A stretch of DNA of 64,000 bases from Brachynemurus nebulosus. Lineage: Eukaryota; Arthropoda; Insecta; Neuroptera; Myrmeleontidae. Below are positions 24,065 through 36,322 of this stretch, piece by piece (position 1 is the stretch's first letter; every line of letters starts with the position of its first letter). The notes beneath the pieces are model-generated. The model did no database searches, was not told the origin of the DNA, and saw nothing but the letters and a program-made list of their open reading frames with translations. Both the position numbers and the translations under genes were made by a program. The stretch covers positions 52,290,762 through 52,354,761 of the forward strand of contig JAPWDM010000004.1 in NCBI GenBank assembly GCA_035578155.1. The letters are read 5' to 3'.

Positions 24065-26352
24065 TAATTTTTGTACATACATATTTAAAAAGGTTGAGTT
24101 TGTAGGGTTTTACTGTACTGATTTTTGTGTATAGTTTATAAATATATTTCGTCCATTACTGGAAATTTTTTGTACTAAACTGGGATGTTCTAAAATATGA
24201 CTTCACTTTATCTCTCGCAACACTTCATTTACTGTAACCATAGAGCACTAGAGAGAAAATACATATTTCTATACTACTGGAACCTGTGTAACCACTTGAG
24301 ATAGAAAATATGTTGTATACGTGCACGGTGTTTACTTTGTATTGGTGCGGTAAACTGTGTTTGTCTGAGTAATCGAAGATGGTGGTGGCCGTCACGTGAC
24401 CTTTGGTTCGCATACATGTGTGTGATACCACAACGCTACTTGTGCCGGTTCAACAATCAAATTTATTGTTGTTTGACTGACTTACACTGAGCGACGGGTA
24501 CTGAGCAACTGACACTAAGCAGCCTAAGATACACATACTTGCACATAAGTGATTGCAGAGACAGTTATATTCGTTCTATTTGTTCTGTGACTGTAACGTT
24601 GCCAAAAATTGTCAAATTTTAGATTAATAATTGATTTTGATTGAAGAATTAGTTTTTTTTTTTAAATAATGCATCTCCCAGTCATTTTTAAGATTTCGCA
24701 GAAATAAATTCCGGATTCATTATAATTTCGCCTTGTTCGTTTGTCTGTTCGTCGGTTACACCCCCGTCCCCATAATTTTTACCTCTTTCAACTTTTAAAC
24801 ATAAAATTTTGCATGCACCTACATGTTAGAGGTGTAAATTTTAATTAATAAAAAACAAAAAGATTTTTTTTTAATTTTTAAAGCGATTTTTCCGTACTGA
24901 ATAAAAAAATAAAAGAAACATATTTTTTTTTACACGTGCCACTTCGTAGGTGATATCGTTATAAAGGGTCCGCAAAATGAAGGTGAGGTTTCTTTTGCAT
25001 TCCGTTTGCGAAATACTGAGCTTCAAAAGTAAAGTTTTTTTGTCCCTCCACCCGTAAATTTTCAACCGTGGGTTCAAGAAATTTTAAAAAAATAGCAATA
25101 CTCCTTGTAGTACCTGATACAAAGACTCAATTAAAAATTATATGTATCTGCTAAATTATGTTGGTAAAACTTTCGAAGATATAGGCAACGAATTTTCTGA
25201 AAATTCAAAAAGTAATTTAAAATAGAGTAAATGGTATTTTTCATCGAGTTATATTTTAGTATTAGAAAACATTTTTCAAAAATTTAGTTCTAGAGTAGCC
25301 TGGAAAATGAAAAAAATTTTGTATTTTGAATATAACACCAGAAATTTTTTGGAAAGTTGTTTTCATCTACATATTTTTTATTTTTAGTAAATAGAAATAT
25401 TAATTAATTGGTAAGAATTTTGTCAGTACGTACAGTGTATGTTTAACTTTTATTATTCAAGAAAAAATTTAAAGAAAAAGCAATACTCTCACTATGCTGA
25501 TATGTTTAGTAACGCCGCTGATATAATATGAAAATAATATAGATATCATTTAGGGATATAAACTTAAATTCAAATTAAATTCTCAAATCTGTCCAATTTG
25601 GCTGGTCTCAATTGGCTGCTCAACACCAGTTTTTTGTTGCAATTAAAAAAAAAAACTTTATATAAATAAATTCACGAAATGATTCAACATGTGTAACTGT
25701 AAACATACACTTTTTAATAAAAATAATAACCGACAAACACAAAGATACTGATAAAAAAATATAAAAAACACATTTCAATACAATTACAAAAAAAGAAAGG
25801 AAAAAATTAATGATTTGATGTTTTATCCGCCTATAAATGTTTACACTTTACCGATATCATCTCACAAAGAGACCTCCATAAAGCTTGACCGACCCCCCCC
25901 CCCCCAAAAAAAAAATAAAAAATATGCAAAATCCCAAAAAAATAGTAGATAAAAAATAGGTGTAAGTATTTTGGGTGTGCTAATAAAAAGTTAGGTGCTC
26001 TTACTGTTTTTGAGAAAACGAAAAACAAAAGGGACGGCTAGGTTTACGTAAACCTAGCCGTCCCATAGGTAAAAAAAGTGTTTTGGGTAATTTAAAGTAT
26101 GGAGAATTAGGTGTAAATTAGGTGTTTTTTTAGCATGCTGACAAAAACTTTGTAAAATGAAAATTTTAATGAAAATCGTACAAAATATTTTAAACTATGG
26201 GAGCTAAAAAAATATTATACACTACGCTTCCACTGTTTGCTGAATGTTATATATTTTGTTATGTAACTGAATAGAAGAATGTCAAAAATTTTGTAAACGT
26301 TCCCGGCATCCCCACCAGCACTATAATAATGATGTTATGAATATGATAACTT
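24065..26352. other. No gene; short homopolymers and one perfect palindrome
   Basis: A slightly less A+T-rich patch (24360-24600) has no identifiable exon. A poly(C)14-poly(A) junction lies at 25891-25914. The 34-bp palindrome at 26031-26064 is listed separately. Confidence 0.45.
26031..26064. repeat. Perfect 34-bp palindrome
   Basis: GGGACGGCTAGGTTTAC is followed directly by its exact reverse complement with no spacer. The half-site is G+C-rich relative to its surroundings and does not match other repeats in the window. Confidence 0.9.
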
Positions 26353-27038
26353 GTTAACTTCCCATAGGAAGTTATTGTAATGGGTCCGATTTTACGAATC
26401 GCTAATTTTGACATATCTCCACGTTTCTAGGTCACTAGAATCCGAATCCATCGTTTTTAGCGTGATGTCTGTGTGTGCGTTCGTTAGTTCGTTCGTTCGT
26501 TCGTTCGTTCGTGAATTTTTTTTCGTGTCGCATATCTCGAGAACAAATGATGATATCAACTCCGGATTAATTTCATTAGATGCGTAATCAAAGTTTTCAG
26601 AAAATTCGGATTAGCGGTTTGTTTTTTGTGGTAAAAAAACGGAATTAACTTTATTAAGATAACATAGATTATATGGATTTTTTACCATAACATTATTATA
26701 TAATGGCCTAAGAACCTTCTTTGATGTTAAAAACGCCAGTATTTTATTGCAAAATTAAAAAAAAAAAAATAAACGAAAAAAAAAACAAAATAAGAAACTT
26801 GAAAAATTAGTTTTTGCCAAAATATATTTTGTCTCGCATATCTTGAGAACAAATGATGTTATCATTTGTTTGATAAGGGTGGAGCCCCCACCCTTAGGTA
26901 CAGAAGGCGAAGCCCCCGGTATGGTGCAGGGGGCAAAGCCTCTATCGGGGGCCCAGGGGAGGAGTCGCCTGAAATGAAAAAAGAATTATTTATGTACAGT
27001 AATATCTGGTCTTTAAGGACACCCAATGGGAAGTTGAC
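26353..27038. mobile_element. Element with GC-rich block, TIR GTYAACTTCCCA
   Basis: Ends GTTAACTTCCCA and, inverted, GTCAACTTCCCA bound 686 bp. The left part has (GTTC)n near 26484-26512. The word CGCATATCT-GAGAACAAATG occurs twice, at 26529 and 26835. A block at 26878-26960 is strikingly G+C-rich, with GGCGAAGCCCCCGG and GGGGGCAAAGCC words that pair as stems. No frame resembles a known protein; the two opposing frames at 26862-27072 overlap the GC block and are shadows of it. Superfamily unknown. Confidence 0.65.
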
Positions 27039-27817
27039 AGTGTGGGTAGACCTGTCCCCCAAATTTTTATAAATTTAAATTACCACGTAAATATGTATAA
27101 ACCGTAAACATTGAACTATTTAAATTTTCAACTATTTTGTTAAACAAATAAGTGTAAAAAAAAATCTAGAAAAATATCTTTTTTTTTCCACTACGCTCCC
27201 GTTGTTTGTTAGGTTATACATACATATACACATACCATATAGCTTTACTGAGTGTGTTTGTAGTGTTGGTTACTGGTCAGTACTTGTTTGCGGTAAGAGC
27301 GCACATATGTGTGACAATTGATCGTGATAGGCCTCTATACGGTTGTTCTATTTTCAGATGTTGAAAACGCGGACCGTAAAGTGTTAATTTGTAAAAATTT
27401 TTATTTTCATTTTTGTTCCAAACTAATTGCAAGTAGTAAAATCAAGTAATTTAGAAATTTTTGTTATCCGTCCATTCGGTTTGCCATCAGTCCTCGAAAT
27501 TGGTGGTTAATTGAAACTGTTGAAATTAATTTATATTCTGGTGTAATTAAAAGAAGACAAATGAAATAAATAATTATCTTCTTTTTTTTGTAGTAATTAG
27601 ACGAATTGGATTTTCGTGTACTTATCATTAAACCTGTTACCCTATATTTTTTTACATAATTATATAAGTATAGTTCCACAAATAAGTTAGTAGCATGTAT
27701 GATTTTTGTTGAAAAGGGTCAATAGGTGGATGACCATTTAATAGCAAATTTTTTTTTTGCTTTTTAAATTTCGTTAATTTATTTATCAGTATTTCATTAA
27801 TTAGGGATATATTTATG
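27039..27817. other. No recognisable feature
   Basis: A+T-rich spacer with no element ends and no coding signal. Confidence 0.5.
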
Positions 27818-27819
27818 TA

Positions 27820-29500
27820 CACAAGCGGAAAAAATTAGAGGATCAAAAAAAAAAAAATGTATCTTCGTGAAAAATGGTCGTATCGAAGTTGTAGACAAAG
27901 CAATTTAAAGCTGGAAGTTTCCAGTTTTAAGTCTTGCGATAAAAAATTTTCAAAGCAACGGGTATCGCTCAATCCTAATAAGTACACTGAAAAAAAAATT
28001 TTCGAAATTTTTTCGGTTTCTTTTTTTGACCCACGGGCTTGGAAAAATTTTTTCCGATTTAACCACCATATGGACCGGATAACTTGCTCATTCAGCTTTA
28101 ATTTGCTTTTCTTTAGACCTTTATATGACCACTTCTCGCTGAGATATCGGACTTTGAATGGAAAACGACTATTTCGTCTTTGACCATTGATATCTCAGCA
28201 ACCAATGATTACACAGAAAATTAACGATGGGTTTTAAAAACTCGAATAAATTCTCTACAAAGATTAGCCAGTTTTTTCGAAAAAAATTTTTTTGCATATC
28301 TACATGAATTTGAAAAATCAAGAAAAAAAGAGCTTTTGGTGGCTTTTTGGAAAATCAAGCGCTGAATTAAAAATATCGAGCAAACCATTAATGTTAAGTG
28401 TGCCTTTTACAGTTTAATATACCCACAAAAACCCCACAGAGTTTCAATTTAATCCATCCAGTTGTGTTTTTGGTTCATTCAATTGAATTTTTGAAAAAAT
28501 TGAAGGATCATTTTTTTGTTCTTGAACTTTTATAATCTGTAACAAAATGAAAAAGAAAATCTTTCTTAGAGTTTTCCACATTTTTATCAATAACAGTATT
28601 TCAATTTATAAAAAGAAAAAATTTCTTAAAAAATTTTCAAAACAAATTTTTTTTTAGAATTTTTTGAAGAAATTATATAATATTTTATAAATTTAAATAC
28701 TATTATTGATAAAAATGTGAAAAAACCTAAGAAATTTTTTTTCATTTTGTTAAAGATTATAAAAGTTTAAGAGCAAAAAAATGATCCATTAATTTTTTCA
28801 AAAATTCAATCGAAAGAAACAAAAAAACGACTGGATGAATTAAACTCAAACTCTGTGGGATTTTTGTGGGTATGTGAACTGTAAAAGTGCACACTTAACA
28901 TTAATAGTTTGCTCGATATTTTTAATTCAACGCTTGATTTTTCAAAAAGCCACCAAAAGCTCTTTCTTTCCTGATTTTTCAAATTCATGCAGAATATGAA
29001 AAAAAAATTTTTTCCGAGAAAGCAATGGCTAACCCTTGTCGAGAATTTATTCAAGTTTTTAAAACCCATCTTCAATTTTCTGTGGGATCATTGGTTGCTG
29101 AGATGTCGATGGTCAAAGACGAAATGATCCATTTCCATTCAAAGTTCGATGTCTCAGCGAGAAGTGGTCGTATAAAGGATTAAAAAAGCACATTAAAGCT
29201 GAATGAACAAGTTATCCGCTCCTTATGGTGGTTAAATCGGAAAAATTTTTTTCAAATCCGTGGACCAAAAAGAGAAACCGAAAAAATTTTGAAATTTTTT
29301 TTTTTTGTATTTATTAGGATTGAGCGACACACGTTGCTTTGCAAATTTTTTTATCGCAAGATCTCAAAACTAGAAACTTCCAGCTTTAAACTGCTTTGTT
29401 TACAATTCCGATACGACCATTTTTCACAAAGATACAGCCATTCGAAAAATCGCTAAAAGTTTGGAATTTTTTTTTTATGCTATAATATTTTCCACTAGTG
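27820..29500. mobile_element. 1.68-kb TA-flanked foldback, arms about 800 bp
   Basis: TA dinucleotides flank ends reading CACAAGCGGAAAAAATTA and, inverted, CACTAGTGGAAAATATTA. Almost the whole unit is an inverted repeat with its axis near 28645. Paired words include AAAAATGGTCGTATCG, AAAGCTGGAAGTTTC, ATTCAGCTTTAAT, GACCACTTCTCGCTGAGA, GAAAATCAAGCGCTGAATT and AAAATGTGGAAAA. Arms differ by scattered substitutions, so the palindrome is not an assembly artefact. The TA target and CAC start suggest the Tc1/mariner group (inference). No transposase is present; open frames at 27857-28183 and 28806-29075 are the two arms read in mirror image. A diverged relative lies at 58850-60500. Confidence 0.85.
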
Positions 29501-29502
29501 TA

Positions 29503-30101
29503 AGTATATTATAATTTTATAATAATAGAATAAAATCTAGGTGAAAAACCTTTTTCTTTTTCTAAGCGATTTTTATTTCCCGGAAATGAATTCTACTAAT
29601 TACCTACACGCGTATAAGCAAATAAGCAAAGGTTCAACGTTCGCGTACCCATATTTTCTAGAAATAATTATATTAGAATGTTCGAAGTCTTACTACAGGT
29701 AGGTACATTAATATTATTTATACATACTTTCCCATTCTAACTAAAAGTTGTTTTTTTCTTTATTTTTAAAATTTGATTTTTAGTAGTATTCGGATTACTG
29801 GGCTAATAAATTAATTTTTATCACATTAGATGCATTAAAATGATATACATAAGTCATAAATTTTGTCAAATTTTTGTCGTTTTCGATTTTCTAAACTTTT
29901 TGATATTAAATTCTCTACACTATAATTACACTCTCTACATTATACCCATCTTACACTCACTGATACCGAAACAATATTGATGTATGATTAAACAAAAAGG
30001 CCTATTTCAAACCTCGGTAACCTTTCTTGGTTGAGGGTCACTGGTATTTCTTGATCGTAATTTTCAAAAAGTAACAGTGAAACATACTGTTACTACAATG
30101 C
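29503..30101. other. No recognisable feature
   Basis: A+T-rich spacer between the foldback and the SINE. Confidence 0.5.
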
Positions 30102-30391
30102 GCACCATTGGAGTGACCGAGCGTGCTTAGGCACTAACACTTGCCGACTAGTAGATTAAGAGTTCGAATTCAGCTGCCGGTTGTGCTTGTGAAGGTTTTC
30201 TACAGTTTCCCTTCACAGTTCCAGATTAATATCGGCATAGTTCCTTTAAACAAGTCGACTGCAGATGCACACCTTCCAAGTCCTAGTCCCCACTCCATTT
30301 TCCTTATTCTCCACTCACATCATAAATATATAAAGTATTGTGAAAAGTATAAATAAAGGTACAAATAATGATGTGAGTGGCGTCTGTTACA
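30102..30391 (+). mobile_element. tRNA-derived SINE
   Basis: A pol III A-box-like TGGAGTGACCGAGCG lies at about 30109-30123 and a B-box-like GAGTTCGAATTC at 30160-30171. The spacing and the intervening TTAGGCACTAACACTTGC resemble a Ser/Leu-type tRNA head. A tRNA-unrelated body follows. The 3' end carries CCACTCACATCAT (about 30311-30323) and its complement ATGATGTGAGTGG (about 30367-30379), followed by CGTCTGTTA. A second copy of that 3' end occurs at 63266-63292. No cloverleaf suggests a working tRNA. The 71-codon frame at 30141-30356 is a shadow. Confidence 0.78.
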
Positions 30392-30519
30392 GAAGAAAAT
30401 TACTCCCGGCAAGATCTCTAATGATGAGTATATTCTAAAAATAGTAAACAAACAAAACCTGCTTTAATAATGAAATATTTTATACTTTTGAATTTGATTA
30501 TTTAAATAGGTATATAATA

Positions 30520-30520
<1 letters not shown>

Positions 30521-30608
<88 letters not shown>
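30521..30608. repeat. (TA)n microsatellite
   Basis: About 44 uninterrupted TA units, with no match to the (TA)n-bearing element in the flanks. Confidence 0.97.
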
Positions 30609-30610
<2 letters not shown>

Positions 30611-31390
30611 GTAGTTCTACAAACGAGGGAATTTTGGACGGCCCAACTCATTTTGTGTATTAATATTTTGAAAAATACATTCTTTCTAGATGAAAACTCT
30701 AAACTATTACTGCGTCTAACTGGTCGCTCAAAATAACCAGGTTTCGAAATATATTTTTTTATTAAAAAAAATACACTTAAAATGTAAAATTCTCAGTCTC
30801 TTGGCATGTCTCCTCTCCAAAGTAGAACATAGCAGGCAAAATAATTATTTTTTCTGAATGTATAAAAAAAAAATTACTCTGCAGTAGTAAACTATAATAT
30901 TGGTACTTTTTTATTGTATAAATAATTTTTGAATTTTTTTATATTTTCTTTAAGAAATATTCTATTGAATTTTGTCGCCCGAACTTTGCATCATTCTCCT
31001 ATCAAACAAAAACACTTAAAAAATATAAAAATTTATATTCCGATTAAATCATCGTTTGTCATAGTAATTAACTAAAATATAATAAATAAAATAAAGTACA
31101 TGTTTTACTTAATTTCAGGTTGTATCAATTAATTCAGTTAACATTATAAGTGAGATCGTACTCGGTCCAGTCAATTTCTCAGTATCCTGGTCAGCATTTT
31201 CGTGAAAAGTACTGTGGATATAAGAAATTATGAGTTGTAAATATGTGGTATTGGAATAGCGGACCTGATTTTTTTTTTAAGCCGATTTTTAAGGAATATT
31301 AAAGAATTCTCACTCTCCTGGCTTTTTTTATTTTTTTTAAATTATTTAAATTTTTTTTTTTTTAATATATATAGCTACACTATATAACTA

Positions 31391-31455
<65 letters not shown>

Positions 31456-32420
31456 TACTAATATATAATATATATTAAATAAATAATAAATTGTTAATAA
31501 TTAAAAATTTAATAATAAAAATAATAAAAACTGTTTAATAATAAAAATTATATAATTGTTTAATAGTTTAATAAATTGTGCTTAATAATAAAAATGAATA
31601 TAAGAAATTCTCTTGTGTTAATTTTAGTTTTTTACTCATTTTTTCACTTTCCTGGATGTCTCTTTTTTTATAATTGCCATAAAATTTATAATTTTTAACT
31701 TTTTAACTGGCCACTTTGAAATAGTGTGAAAAATGTCATCAACTTGAAATAAAACTACTTGCCAAAACTTATGCATGAAAACAATGTCGGGCCAGAATTA
31801 AGTCCATTTTCTTCCCCTTTTTTGTATAACTACCAATATATATGCTTGCCCTTTAAGTGGTGTCAAATGTTTTTGAAGAGAAAATTCAGATTTGTGACGT
31901 TTAAAAATTGATGAAAATAATTATGAATAATGTTATATAAATAAGTAAACATATACAGTAGCAGAAACATAATTGCTGTAATTTATTCTAATTAGCGACT
32001 GGTTAAATATTTCGTTTACTTTGTACCAGGTAATTAAAATTCAATACACTTAATTAAACATAATCTCTCAAAATTCATTAATAATAATTTTTAATCTCAG
32101 TATTATCTTAAGTGCTAAAATGTATTTATACCGTCCCTAATTATAAAATAGTTTTATCAAAAAGCACATATGTAACCAACACTGTATATAATGGCGCCTT
32201 CGTATTCGTATACATATTTTCTAGAAGTTGTGTGGTAAGTTTTTTCGTGAATAATTTAAACTATAAATAACTAATATAACTGATGTAAAAAGATAATATG
32301 ATACAAAATACAACTAACATCATAATATAACGTAAGCGAACAATTTAATTGAACGTACAGTTGAGAACAAAAATAAATGAACGTACTTTCATAATTAGTG
32401 ACGTTAATTTTGATTTCAAG
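30609..32420. other. No gene; (TA)n tract and a recurring TCTCCTGG-like word
   Basis: (TA)n lies at about 31396-31454 within a larger AT-only stretch. Words close to TCAGTCTCTTGG, TCAGTATCCTGG, CTCACTCTCCTGG and CACTTTCCTGGATGTC occur at about 30793, 31180, 31308 and 31649. They may be degenerate internal repeats of an undefined element. Confidence 0.4.
31396..31454. repeat. (TA)n microsatellite
   Basis: About 30 TA units within TACTACTAATATATA-type low-complexity DNA. Confidence 0.95.
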
Positions 32421-32422
32421 TA

Positions 32423-33661
32423 GGGCAGGGAGGGATAAAAAAAAAGACAAAATCAAGTCTTTTCATTTTTCATGTAGAAAATATTTGAATTTTTAGACAA
32501 AAGAAATACTGTATGATGTTAAATTGTTTGTATTTTGAGATTTTGCATGATTTTTCACTCAAGCTAATTATGACATAAATCTATAAAAAAATAAAAACCT
32601 TTTCTTCTTTTTACCCGCCAAATGGGGTAAAAAAAAGACAGTGGAGGGTAAATAAAAGACAGACCTCTAACTAATGGGATACTGCTGCAAGTACATGATT
32701 GGAAGGGTAAAAAAAAGACAGCTTGGTTAATTAGCTATACAACACTTTTTATTTCACTACTCTATCTCAACTACAAAATTTTTTATAGATATATTTAAAT
32801 TTTACGTATTTTACCACAAACTTTAGCTAAGATTAAGCAGTAACAAAAGTCAGAAAAAGTTAACTGATGCAAAAGCTTGACTCATAGGAAATTTCTTTGG
32901 ACTTTAAATATTAAAACAGTTTTTATTTCACAAACGTACAACTAATAAAAAATTTATTGCAGCTCATTAAAAAACCAAATATGCTAATTTGAGACTGTCT
33001 TTTTTTTACACCACTTTACATAAAGTAAAAAAATAAATCAAAATAATCTATGAATGAGTTAAAAATACTAAATGTGTGCAGTAAAGCATAGTTATACATT
33101 ATAAAAATATATAAATTTTCATGGGTCAAAAATACAAATTTTCGAATAAGCTGCAAACCGTTCGAATATCCATGAAAACCGTCTCCTCACTAACAAAAAA
33201 ATTGTTTTATTGAAGAATCAGTATTTTTTTAATCCATAAAATATACATAAACATGTCATAATATAGTTTTAAAATGAAGATTCTTGTCAATAATTTTTAA
33301 TTTTCCTAAATGTTTAACCCCTTGTTTTGTCTTATTTTTACCCCATTTTTTTAATTTTTATTTTTTAACATATAAAAAAAATTACAAGCAGTTGGACCAT
33401 TTAAATAAAACTTTGTACTTTACACTACTAAAGCATTTTTTACTTATTGAAAAAGTTTATCGTCGCGGAATGACATTTTTTCGCTCATGAATAACAGAAG
33501 TTTGGGAGAAAATTTTTTTGTTATAAAGTCCTCTCCAAAAAATAATTTTTTGGCCCAAACAGCTTAAAATACTAATGTATTTTGTTGTAATATTTTTTAT
33601 TTTTCGAATTTAACAGTGTTGAGTTTAATACAAGTATGTCTTTTTTTACCCCGCCAAACTC
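32423..33661. mobile_element. Element with repeated GGGTAAAAAAAAGACA motifs
   Basis: Near-copies of GGGTAAAAAAAAGACA occur in forward orientation at about 32433, 32624, 32647 and 32705. They occur inverted at about 32995, 33327 and 33638. The outermost copies sit the same distance (13 bp) inside flanking TA dinucleotides, which I take as provisional ends. Clusters of one motif pointing inward from both ends are typical of transposase-binding subterminal repeats. No transposase frame is visible. Ends are provisional. Confidence 0.5.
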
Positions 33662-34987
33662 TAACAAATAAATAAGTTCTATGTTTGTCCGTTTACATTC
33701 CTCTGAATTTTACCCAGGAAATCTATTGGCATCCTTAGTAAAATTACTTAGGCTAATTATTTTCATGAATATGAAATTTGTTGAGAGTTTTAAGATTTCA
33801 TAACTAGGCCGATCATATGCTCGGATTTCAGTCGGACTAACCAGGCTGTGTTGCCTGCACAAATTTGCTAAATGTGTTGGATACCCAGGCTTATTTTTAG
33901 CTAGAGTTAGTTACAGTTTTCAGAATAAAAAAATACATATATTACCATTTACAGTTACAGTATAGTAAAAATGAAAAGTCATTAAAAGACCTCCAACTTC
34001 ATTTTAAAAAAAAATTTTTATATAACGATATCTCGTACGATTGAGTGAGTATGTGGAATTACTTCTGAACTTACTTAGGAAAAACGAAGTTTTTGAAAAT
34101 TGTGTGTCACTTTGAAATTCAAGACAATTTTAAACAGTTTATACCACCACAATTACTGAAAGTATACTTTGAAATTACAAATTTTTGAACGATAGTGTAT
34201 ATTATGTTTACGATTTACAAAATAAATTTCCTAGGCTAATAATTCCAATAAAACTTGTTGAATTCTAAACACTAAACATACCTACGTTTTATTTGCATAT
34301 TTATGAATGTAAAATACTTAAGTCAAAATCGTCATGACACTTTTATACAGTAACCGTTGCAAAAGTCATCAAAAGAACAGTTGAACATACATACTTAAGA
34401 CAATTATAATAACAATTTATACCACAAGTATTTGCATTACAAAATATTATCAAAAAAGTTTTTTTTTATGAATATTCTATATCGGTTGAAGAGTAGGGGG
34501 TCCGGTTACTACTACTACCCCTCCCCCTTCCCTCCTCGTCAAGTTATAATATGTATATTTGTACGTGTTTAGTGTGTATACATCTGCATTTATTATTGCA
34601 CGGAAGCCAAACTTCCGTTTCGATTAAGTTGAGTGAATGTTTTAGCTGGTTGTGTTTCGTAATAATTACTTTCTGTTATTTTCATGCTCTATGGTTTCAT
34701 TTTAATTAAACCGTTCTCTACTAAAAACAGTTCGTTAAACATATAAGTCAACAAAATAATACAGAACAAACACTAAATTGTTAGAAGAATACATTCACAC
34801 ACAGAGATAGATAATGTGTGTAACGCTACATATAAATTATAATTATTATTATCAAAGCTTGTACTGTCAGTAAATTCAATGTCATCCACAATATGAAATA
34901 TGTGTATATGTATAGGGTGTACGTTTCTTATAGACTTAAAATAATTTTTTATTTTTTAAACGACGTTGCTGAATTTTACAATAATTA
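33662..34987. other. No recognisable feature
   Basis: A+T-rich DNA with a pyrimidine-rich CCCCTCCCCCTTCCCTCC patch near 34519-34537. No gene or element ends were found. Confidence 0.5.
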
Positions 34988-36322
34988 CCCGACTAGAAAT
35001 TTTAATAAGGTCCCGACAAGGACCTTATCAGGCGTGCTGATGAGGTCCAGATCAGGATTACCGTATGAGGTCCTTATCAGGTTTGTGACGCAAAACAGTC
35101 ATCGGGTCCTTATCATGACTACCTTATCAGGTCCTCATCAGGACTCCCATATCAGATCATGATCAGAATAACCTTATTTAATCCTAATCAGGCTGTCCTT
35201 ATCGGGTTAGCTCCATATTAAATTATATATACAGTATTAATCGTATTAATACTTCAATGTAGATAAAATGAGTTCAACGTTAAATGTAACATTTCATGTT
35301 TATGTTAAATGAAAATATTAACAAAAATTTCCATTTAACAGAACAAAAATGTTAACCTGTTTTGAACAGCAACAATATTTGTGTACAGCAAATAATGCTA
35401 TAAGTACCTTACGAAATACGAAATACGAAATATATTTTTTCAAAAAACTGTACAATATTTTACAAAATTTTAATGTAATTATAATACTTCACTTAAATCT
35501 AGGTACCTACAACTAGTGCTTAACCCTAACCTAACATGTACAATCTAAGTAATACAATACATGAAAATACTTAATTATTAATGACTCTATACAAAGGAAA
35601 ATTTTCAAAAAACCTTTAAACTAGTACCTTACTTACATTGGAATATATATATGTACCCAAATATATAATAATAAAAATGAGAGTAGTTCTTATTATTAAA
35701 CAAAACCGAAAAATTATAAGCTTTTTCAGTTATTGATGAATATAGTTTTATTAAACGTTTAAAAATGAAACAATTTTCTTACATTTTAAGGTTATTTTGT
35801 TACGGATTCAGTTAAAAAAAATCATGTAAGCTTACATGAGATTGTAAAGTAAGGTTATCCTGACATGGACCTGGTAATGTTCTGAGTAGGATAACCCGAT
35901 CGGAAATTTATGTTTTTTACATAAGGTTATCCTGATATGATCCTGATAAGGTCCTGATCATGATAACCTGTTAAAAATATTTTTCTTACAAGTAAGGTTA
36001 TCCTGACATGGACCTGGTAATGTTCTGAGTAGGATAACCCGATCGGAAATTTATGTTTTTTACATAAGGTTATCCTGATATGATCCTGATAAGGTCCTGA
36101 TCATGATAACCTGTTAAAAATTACAAGTAAGGTTATCCTGACATGGACCTGATAATTTCCTCATCAGGTTAACCCGATGAAAAATATTTTTTTTCAAAGA
36201 AGGTTATCCTGACCACATCCTCATAAGGACTTTATCAGGTTTTCCCTATTAGGAATTGCCTTATCTAAACCTGATAAGCACCCGATCATACTTTCTGCAA
36301 ATAAGGAAAATTTCTAGTCGGG
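34988..36322. mobile_element. TIR element with TCCTGATAAGG internal repeats
   Basis: Ends CCCGACTAGAAATTTTA and, inverted, CCCGACTAGAAATTTTCC are flanked by TA. Dense, diverged copies of a roughly 12-base word such as GGTCCTTATCAGG or TCCTGATAAGG fill 35007-35210 and 35850-36300, and are absent from the middle. Within the right cluster a unit beginning AAGGTTATCCTGACATGG repeats at 35851, 35994 and 36129 (periods 143 and 135 bp); the first two are nearly identical. The unit is 1335 bp and non-coding: the 89-codon frame at 34893-35162 straddles the left end. Superfamily unknown. Confidence 0.78.
35851..36270. repeat. Tandem repeat of about 140 bp, three copies
   Basis: Units start at 35851, 35994 and 36129 with AAGGTTATCCTGACATGG. 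The first two share CGATCGGAAATTTATG and ATCATGATAACCTGTTA and are nearly identical; the third diverges after its first 40 bases. Confidence 0.85.

Noticed and set aside
26862..27072. Opposing frames rich in Pro/Gly over the GC block
   Set aside because: Overlapping frames on both strands follow composition alone; no domain is seen.
27857..29075. Paired open frames of 108 and 89 codons on opposite strands
   Set aside because: They lie in opposite arms of one foldback and are chance frames in inverted sequence, not a divergent gene pair.
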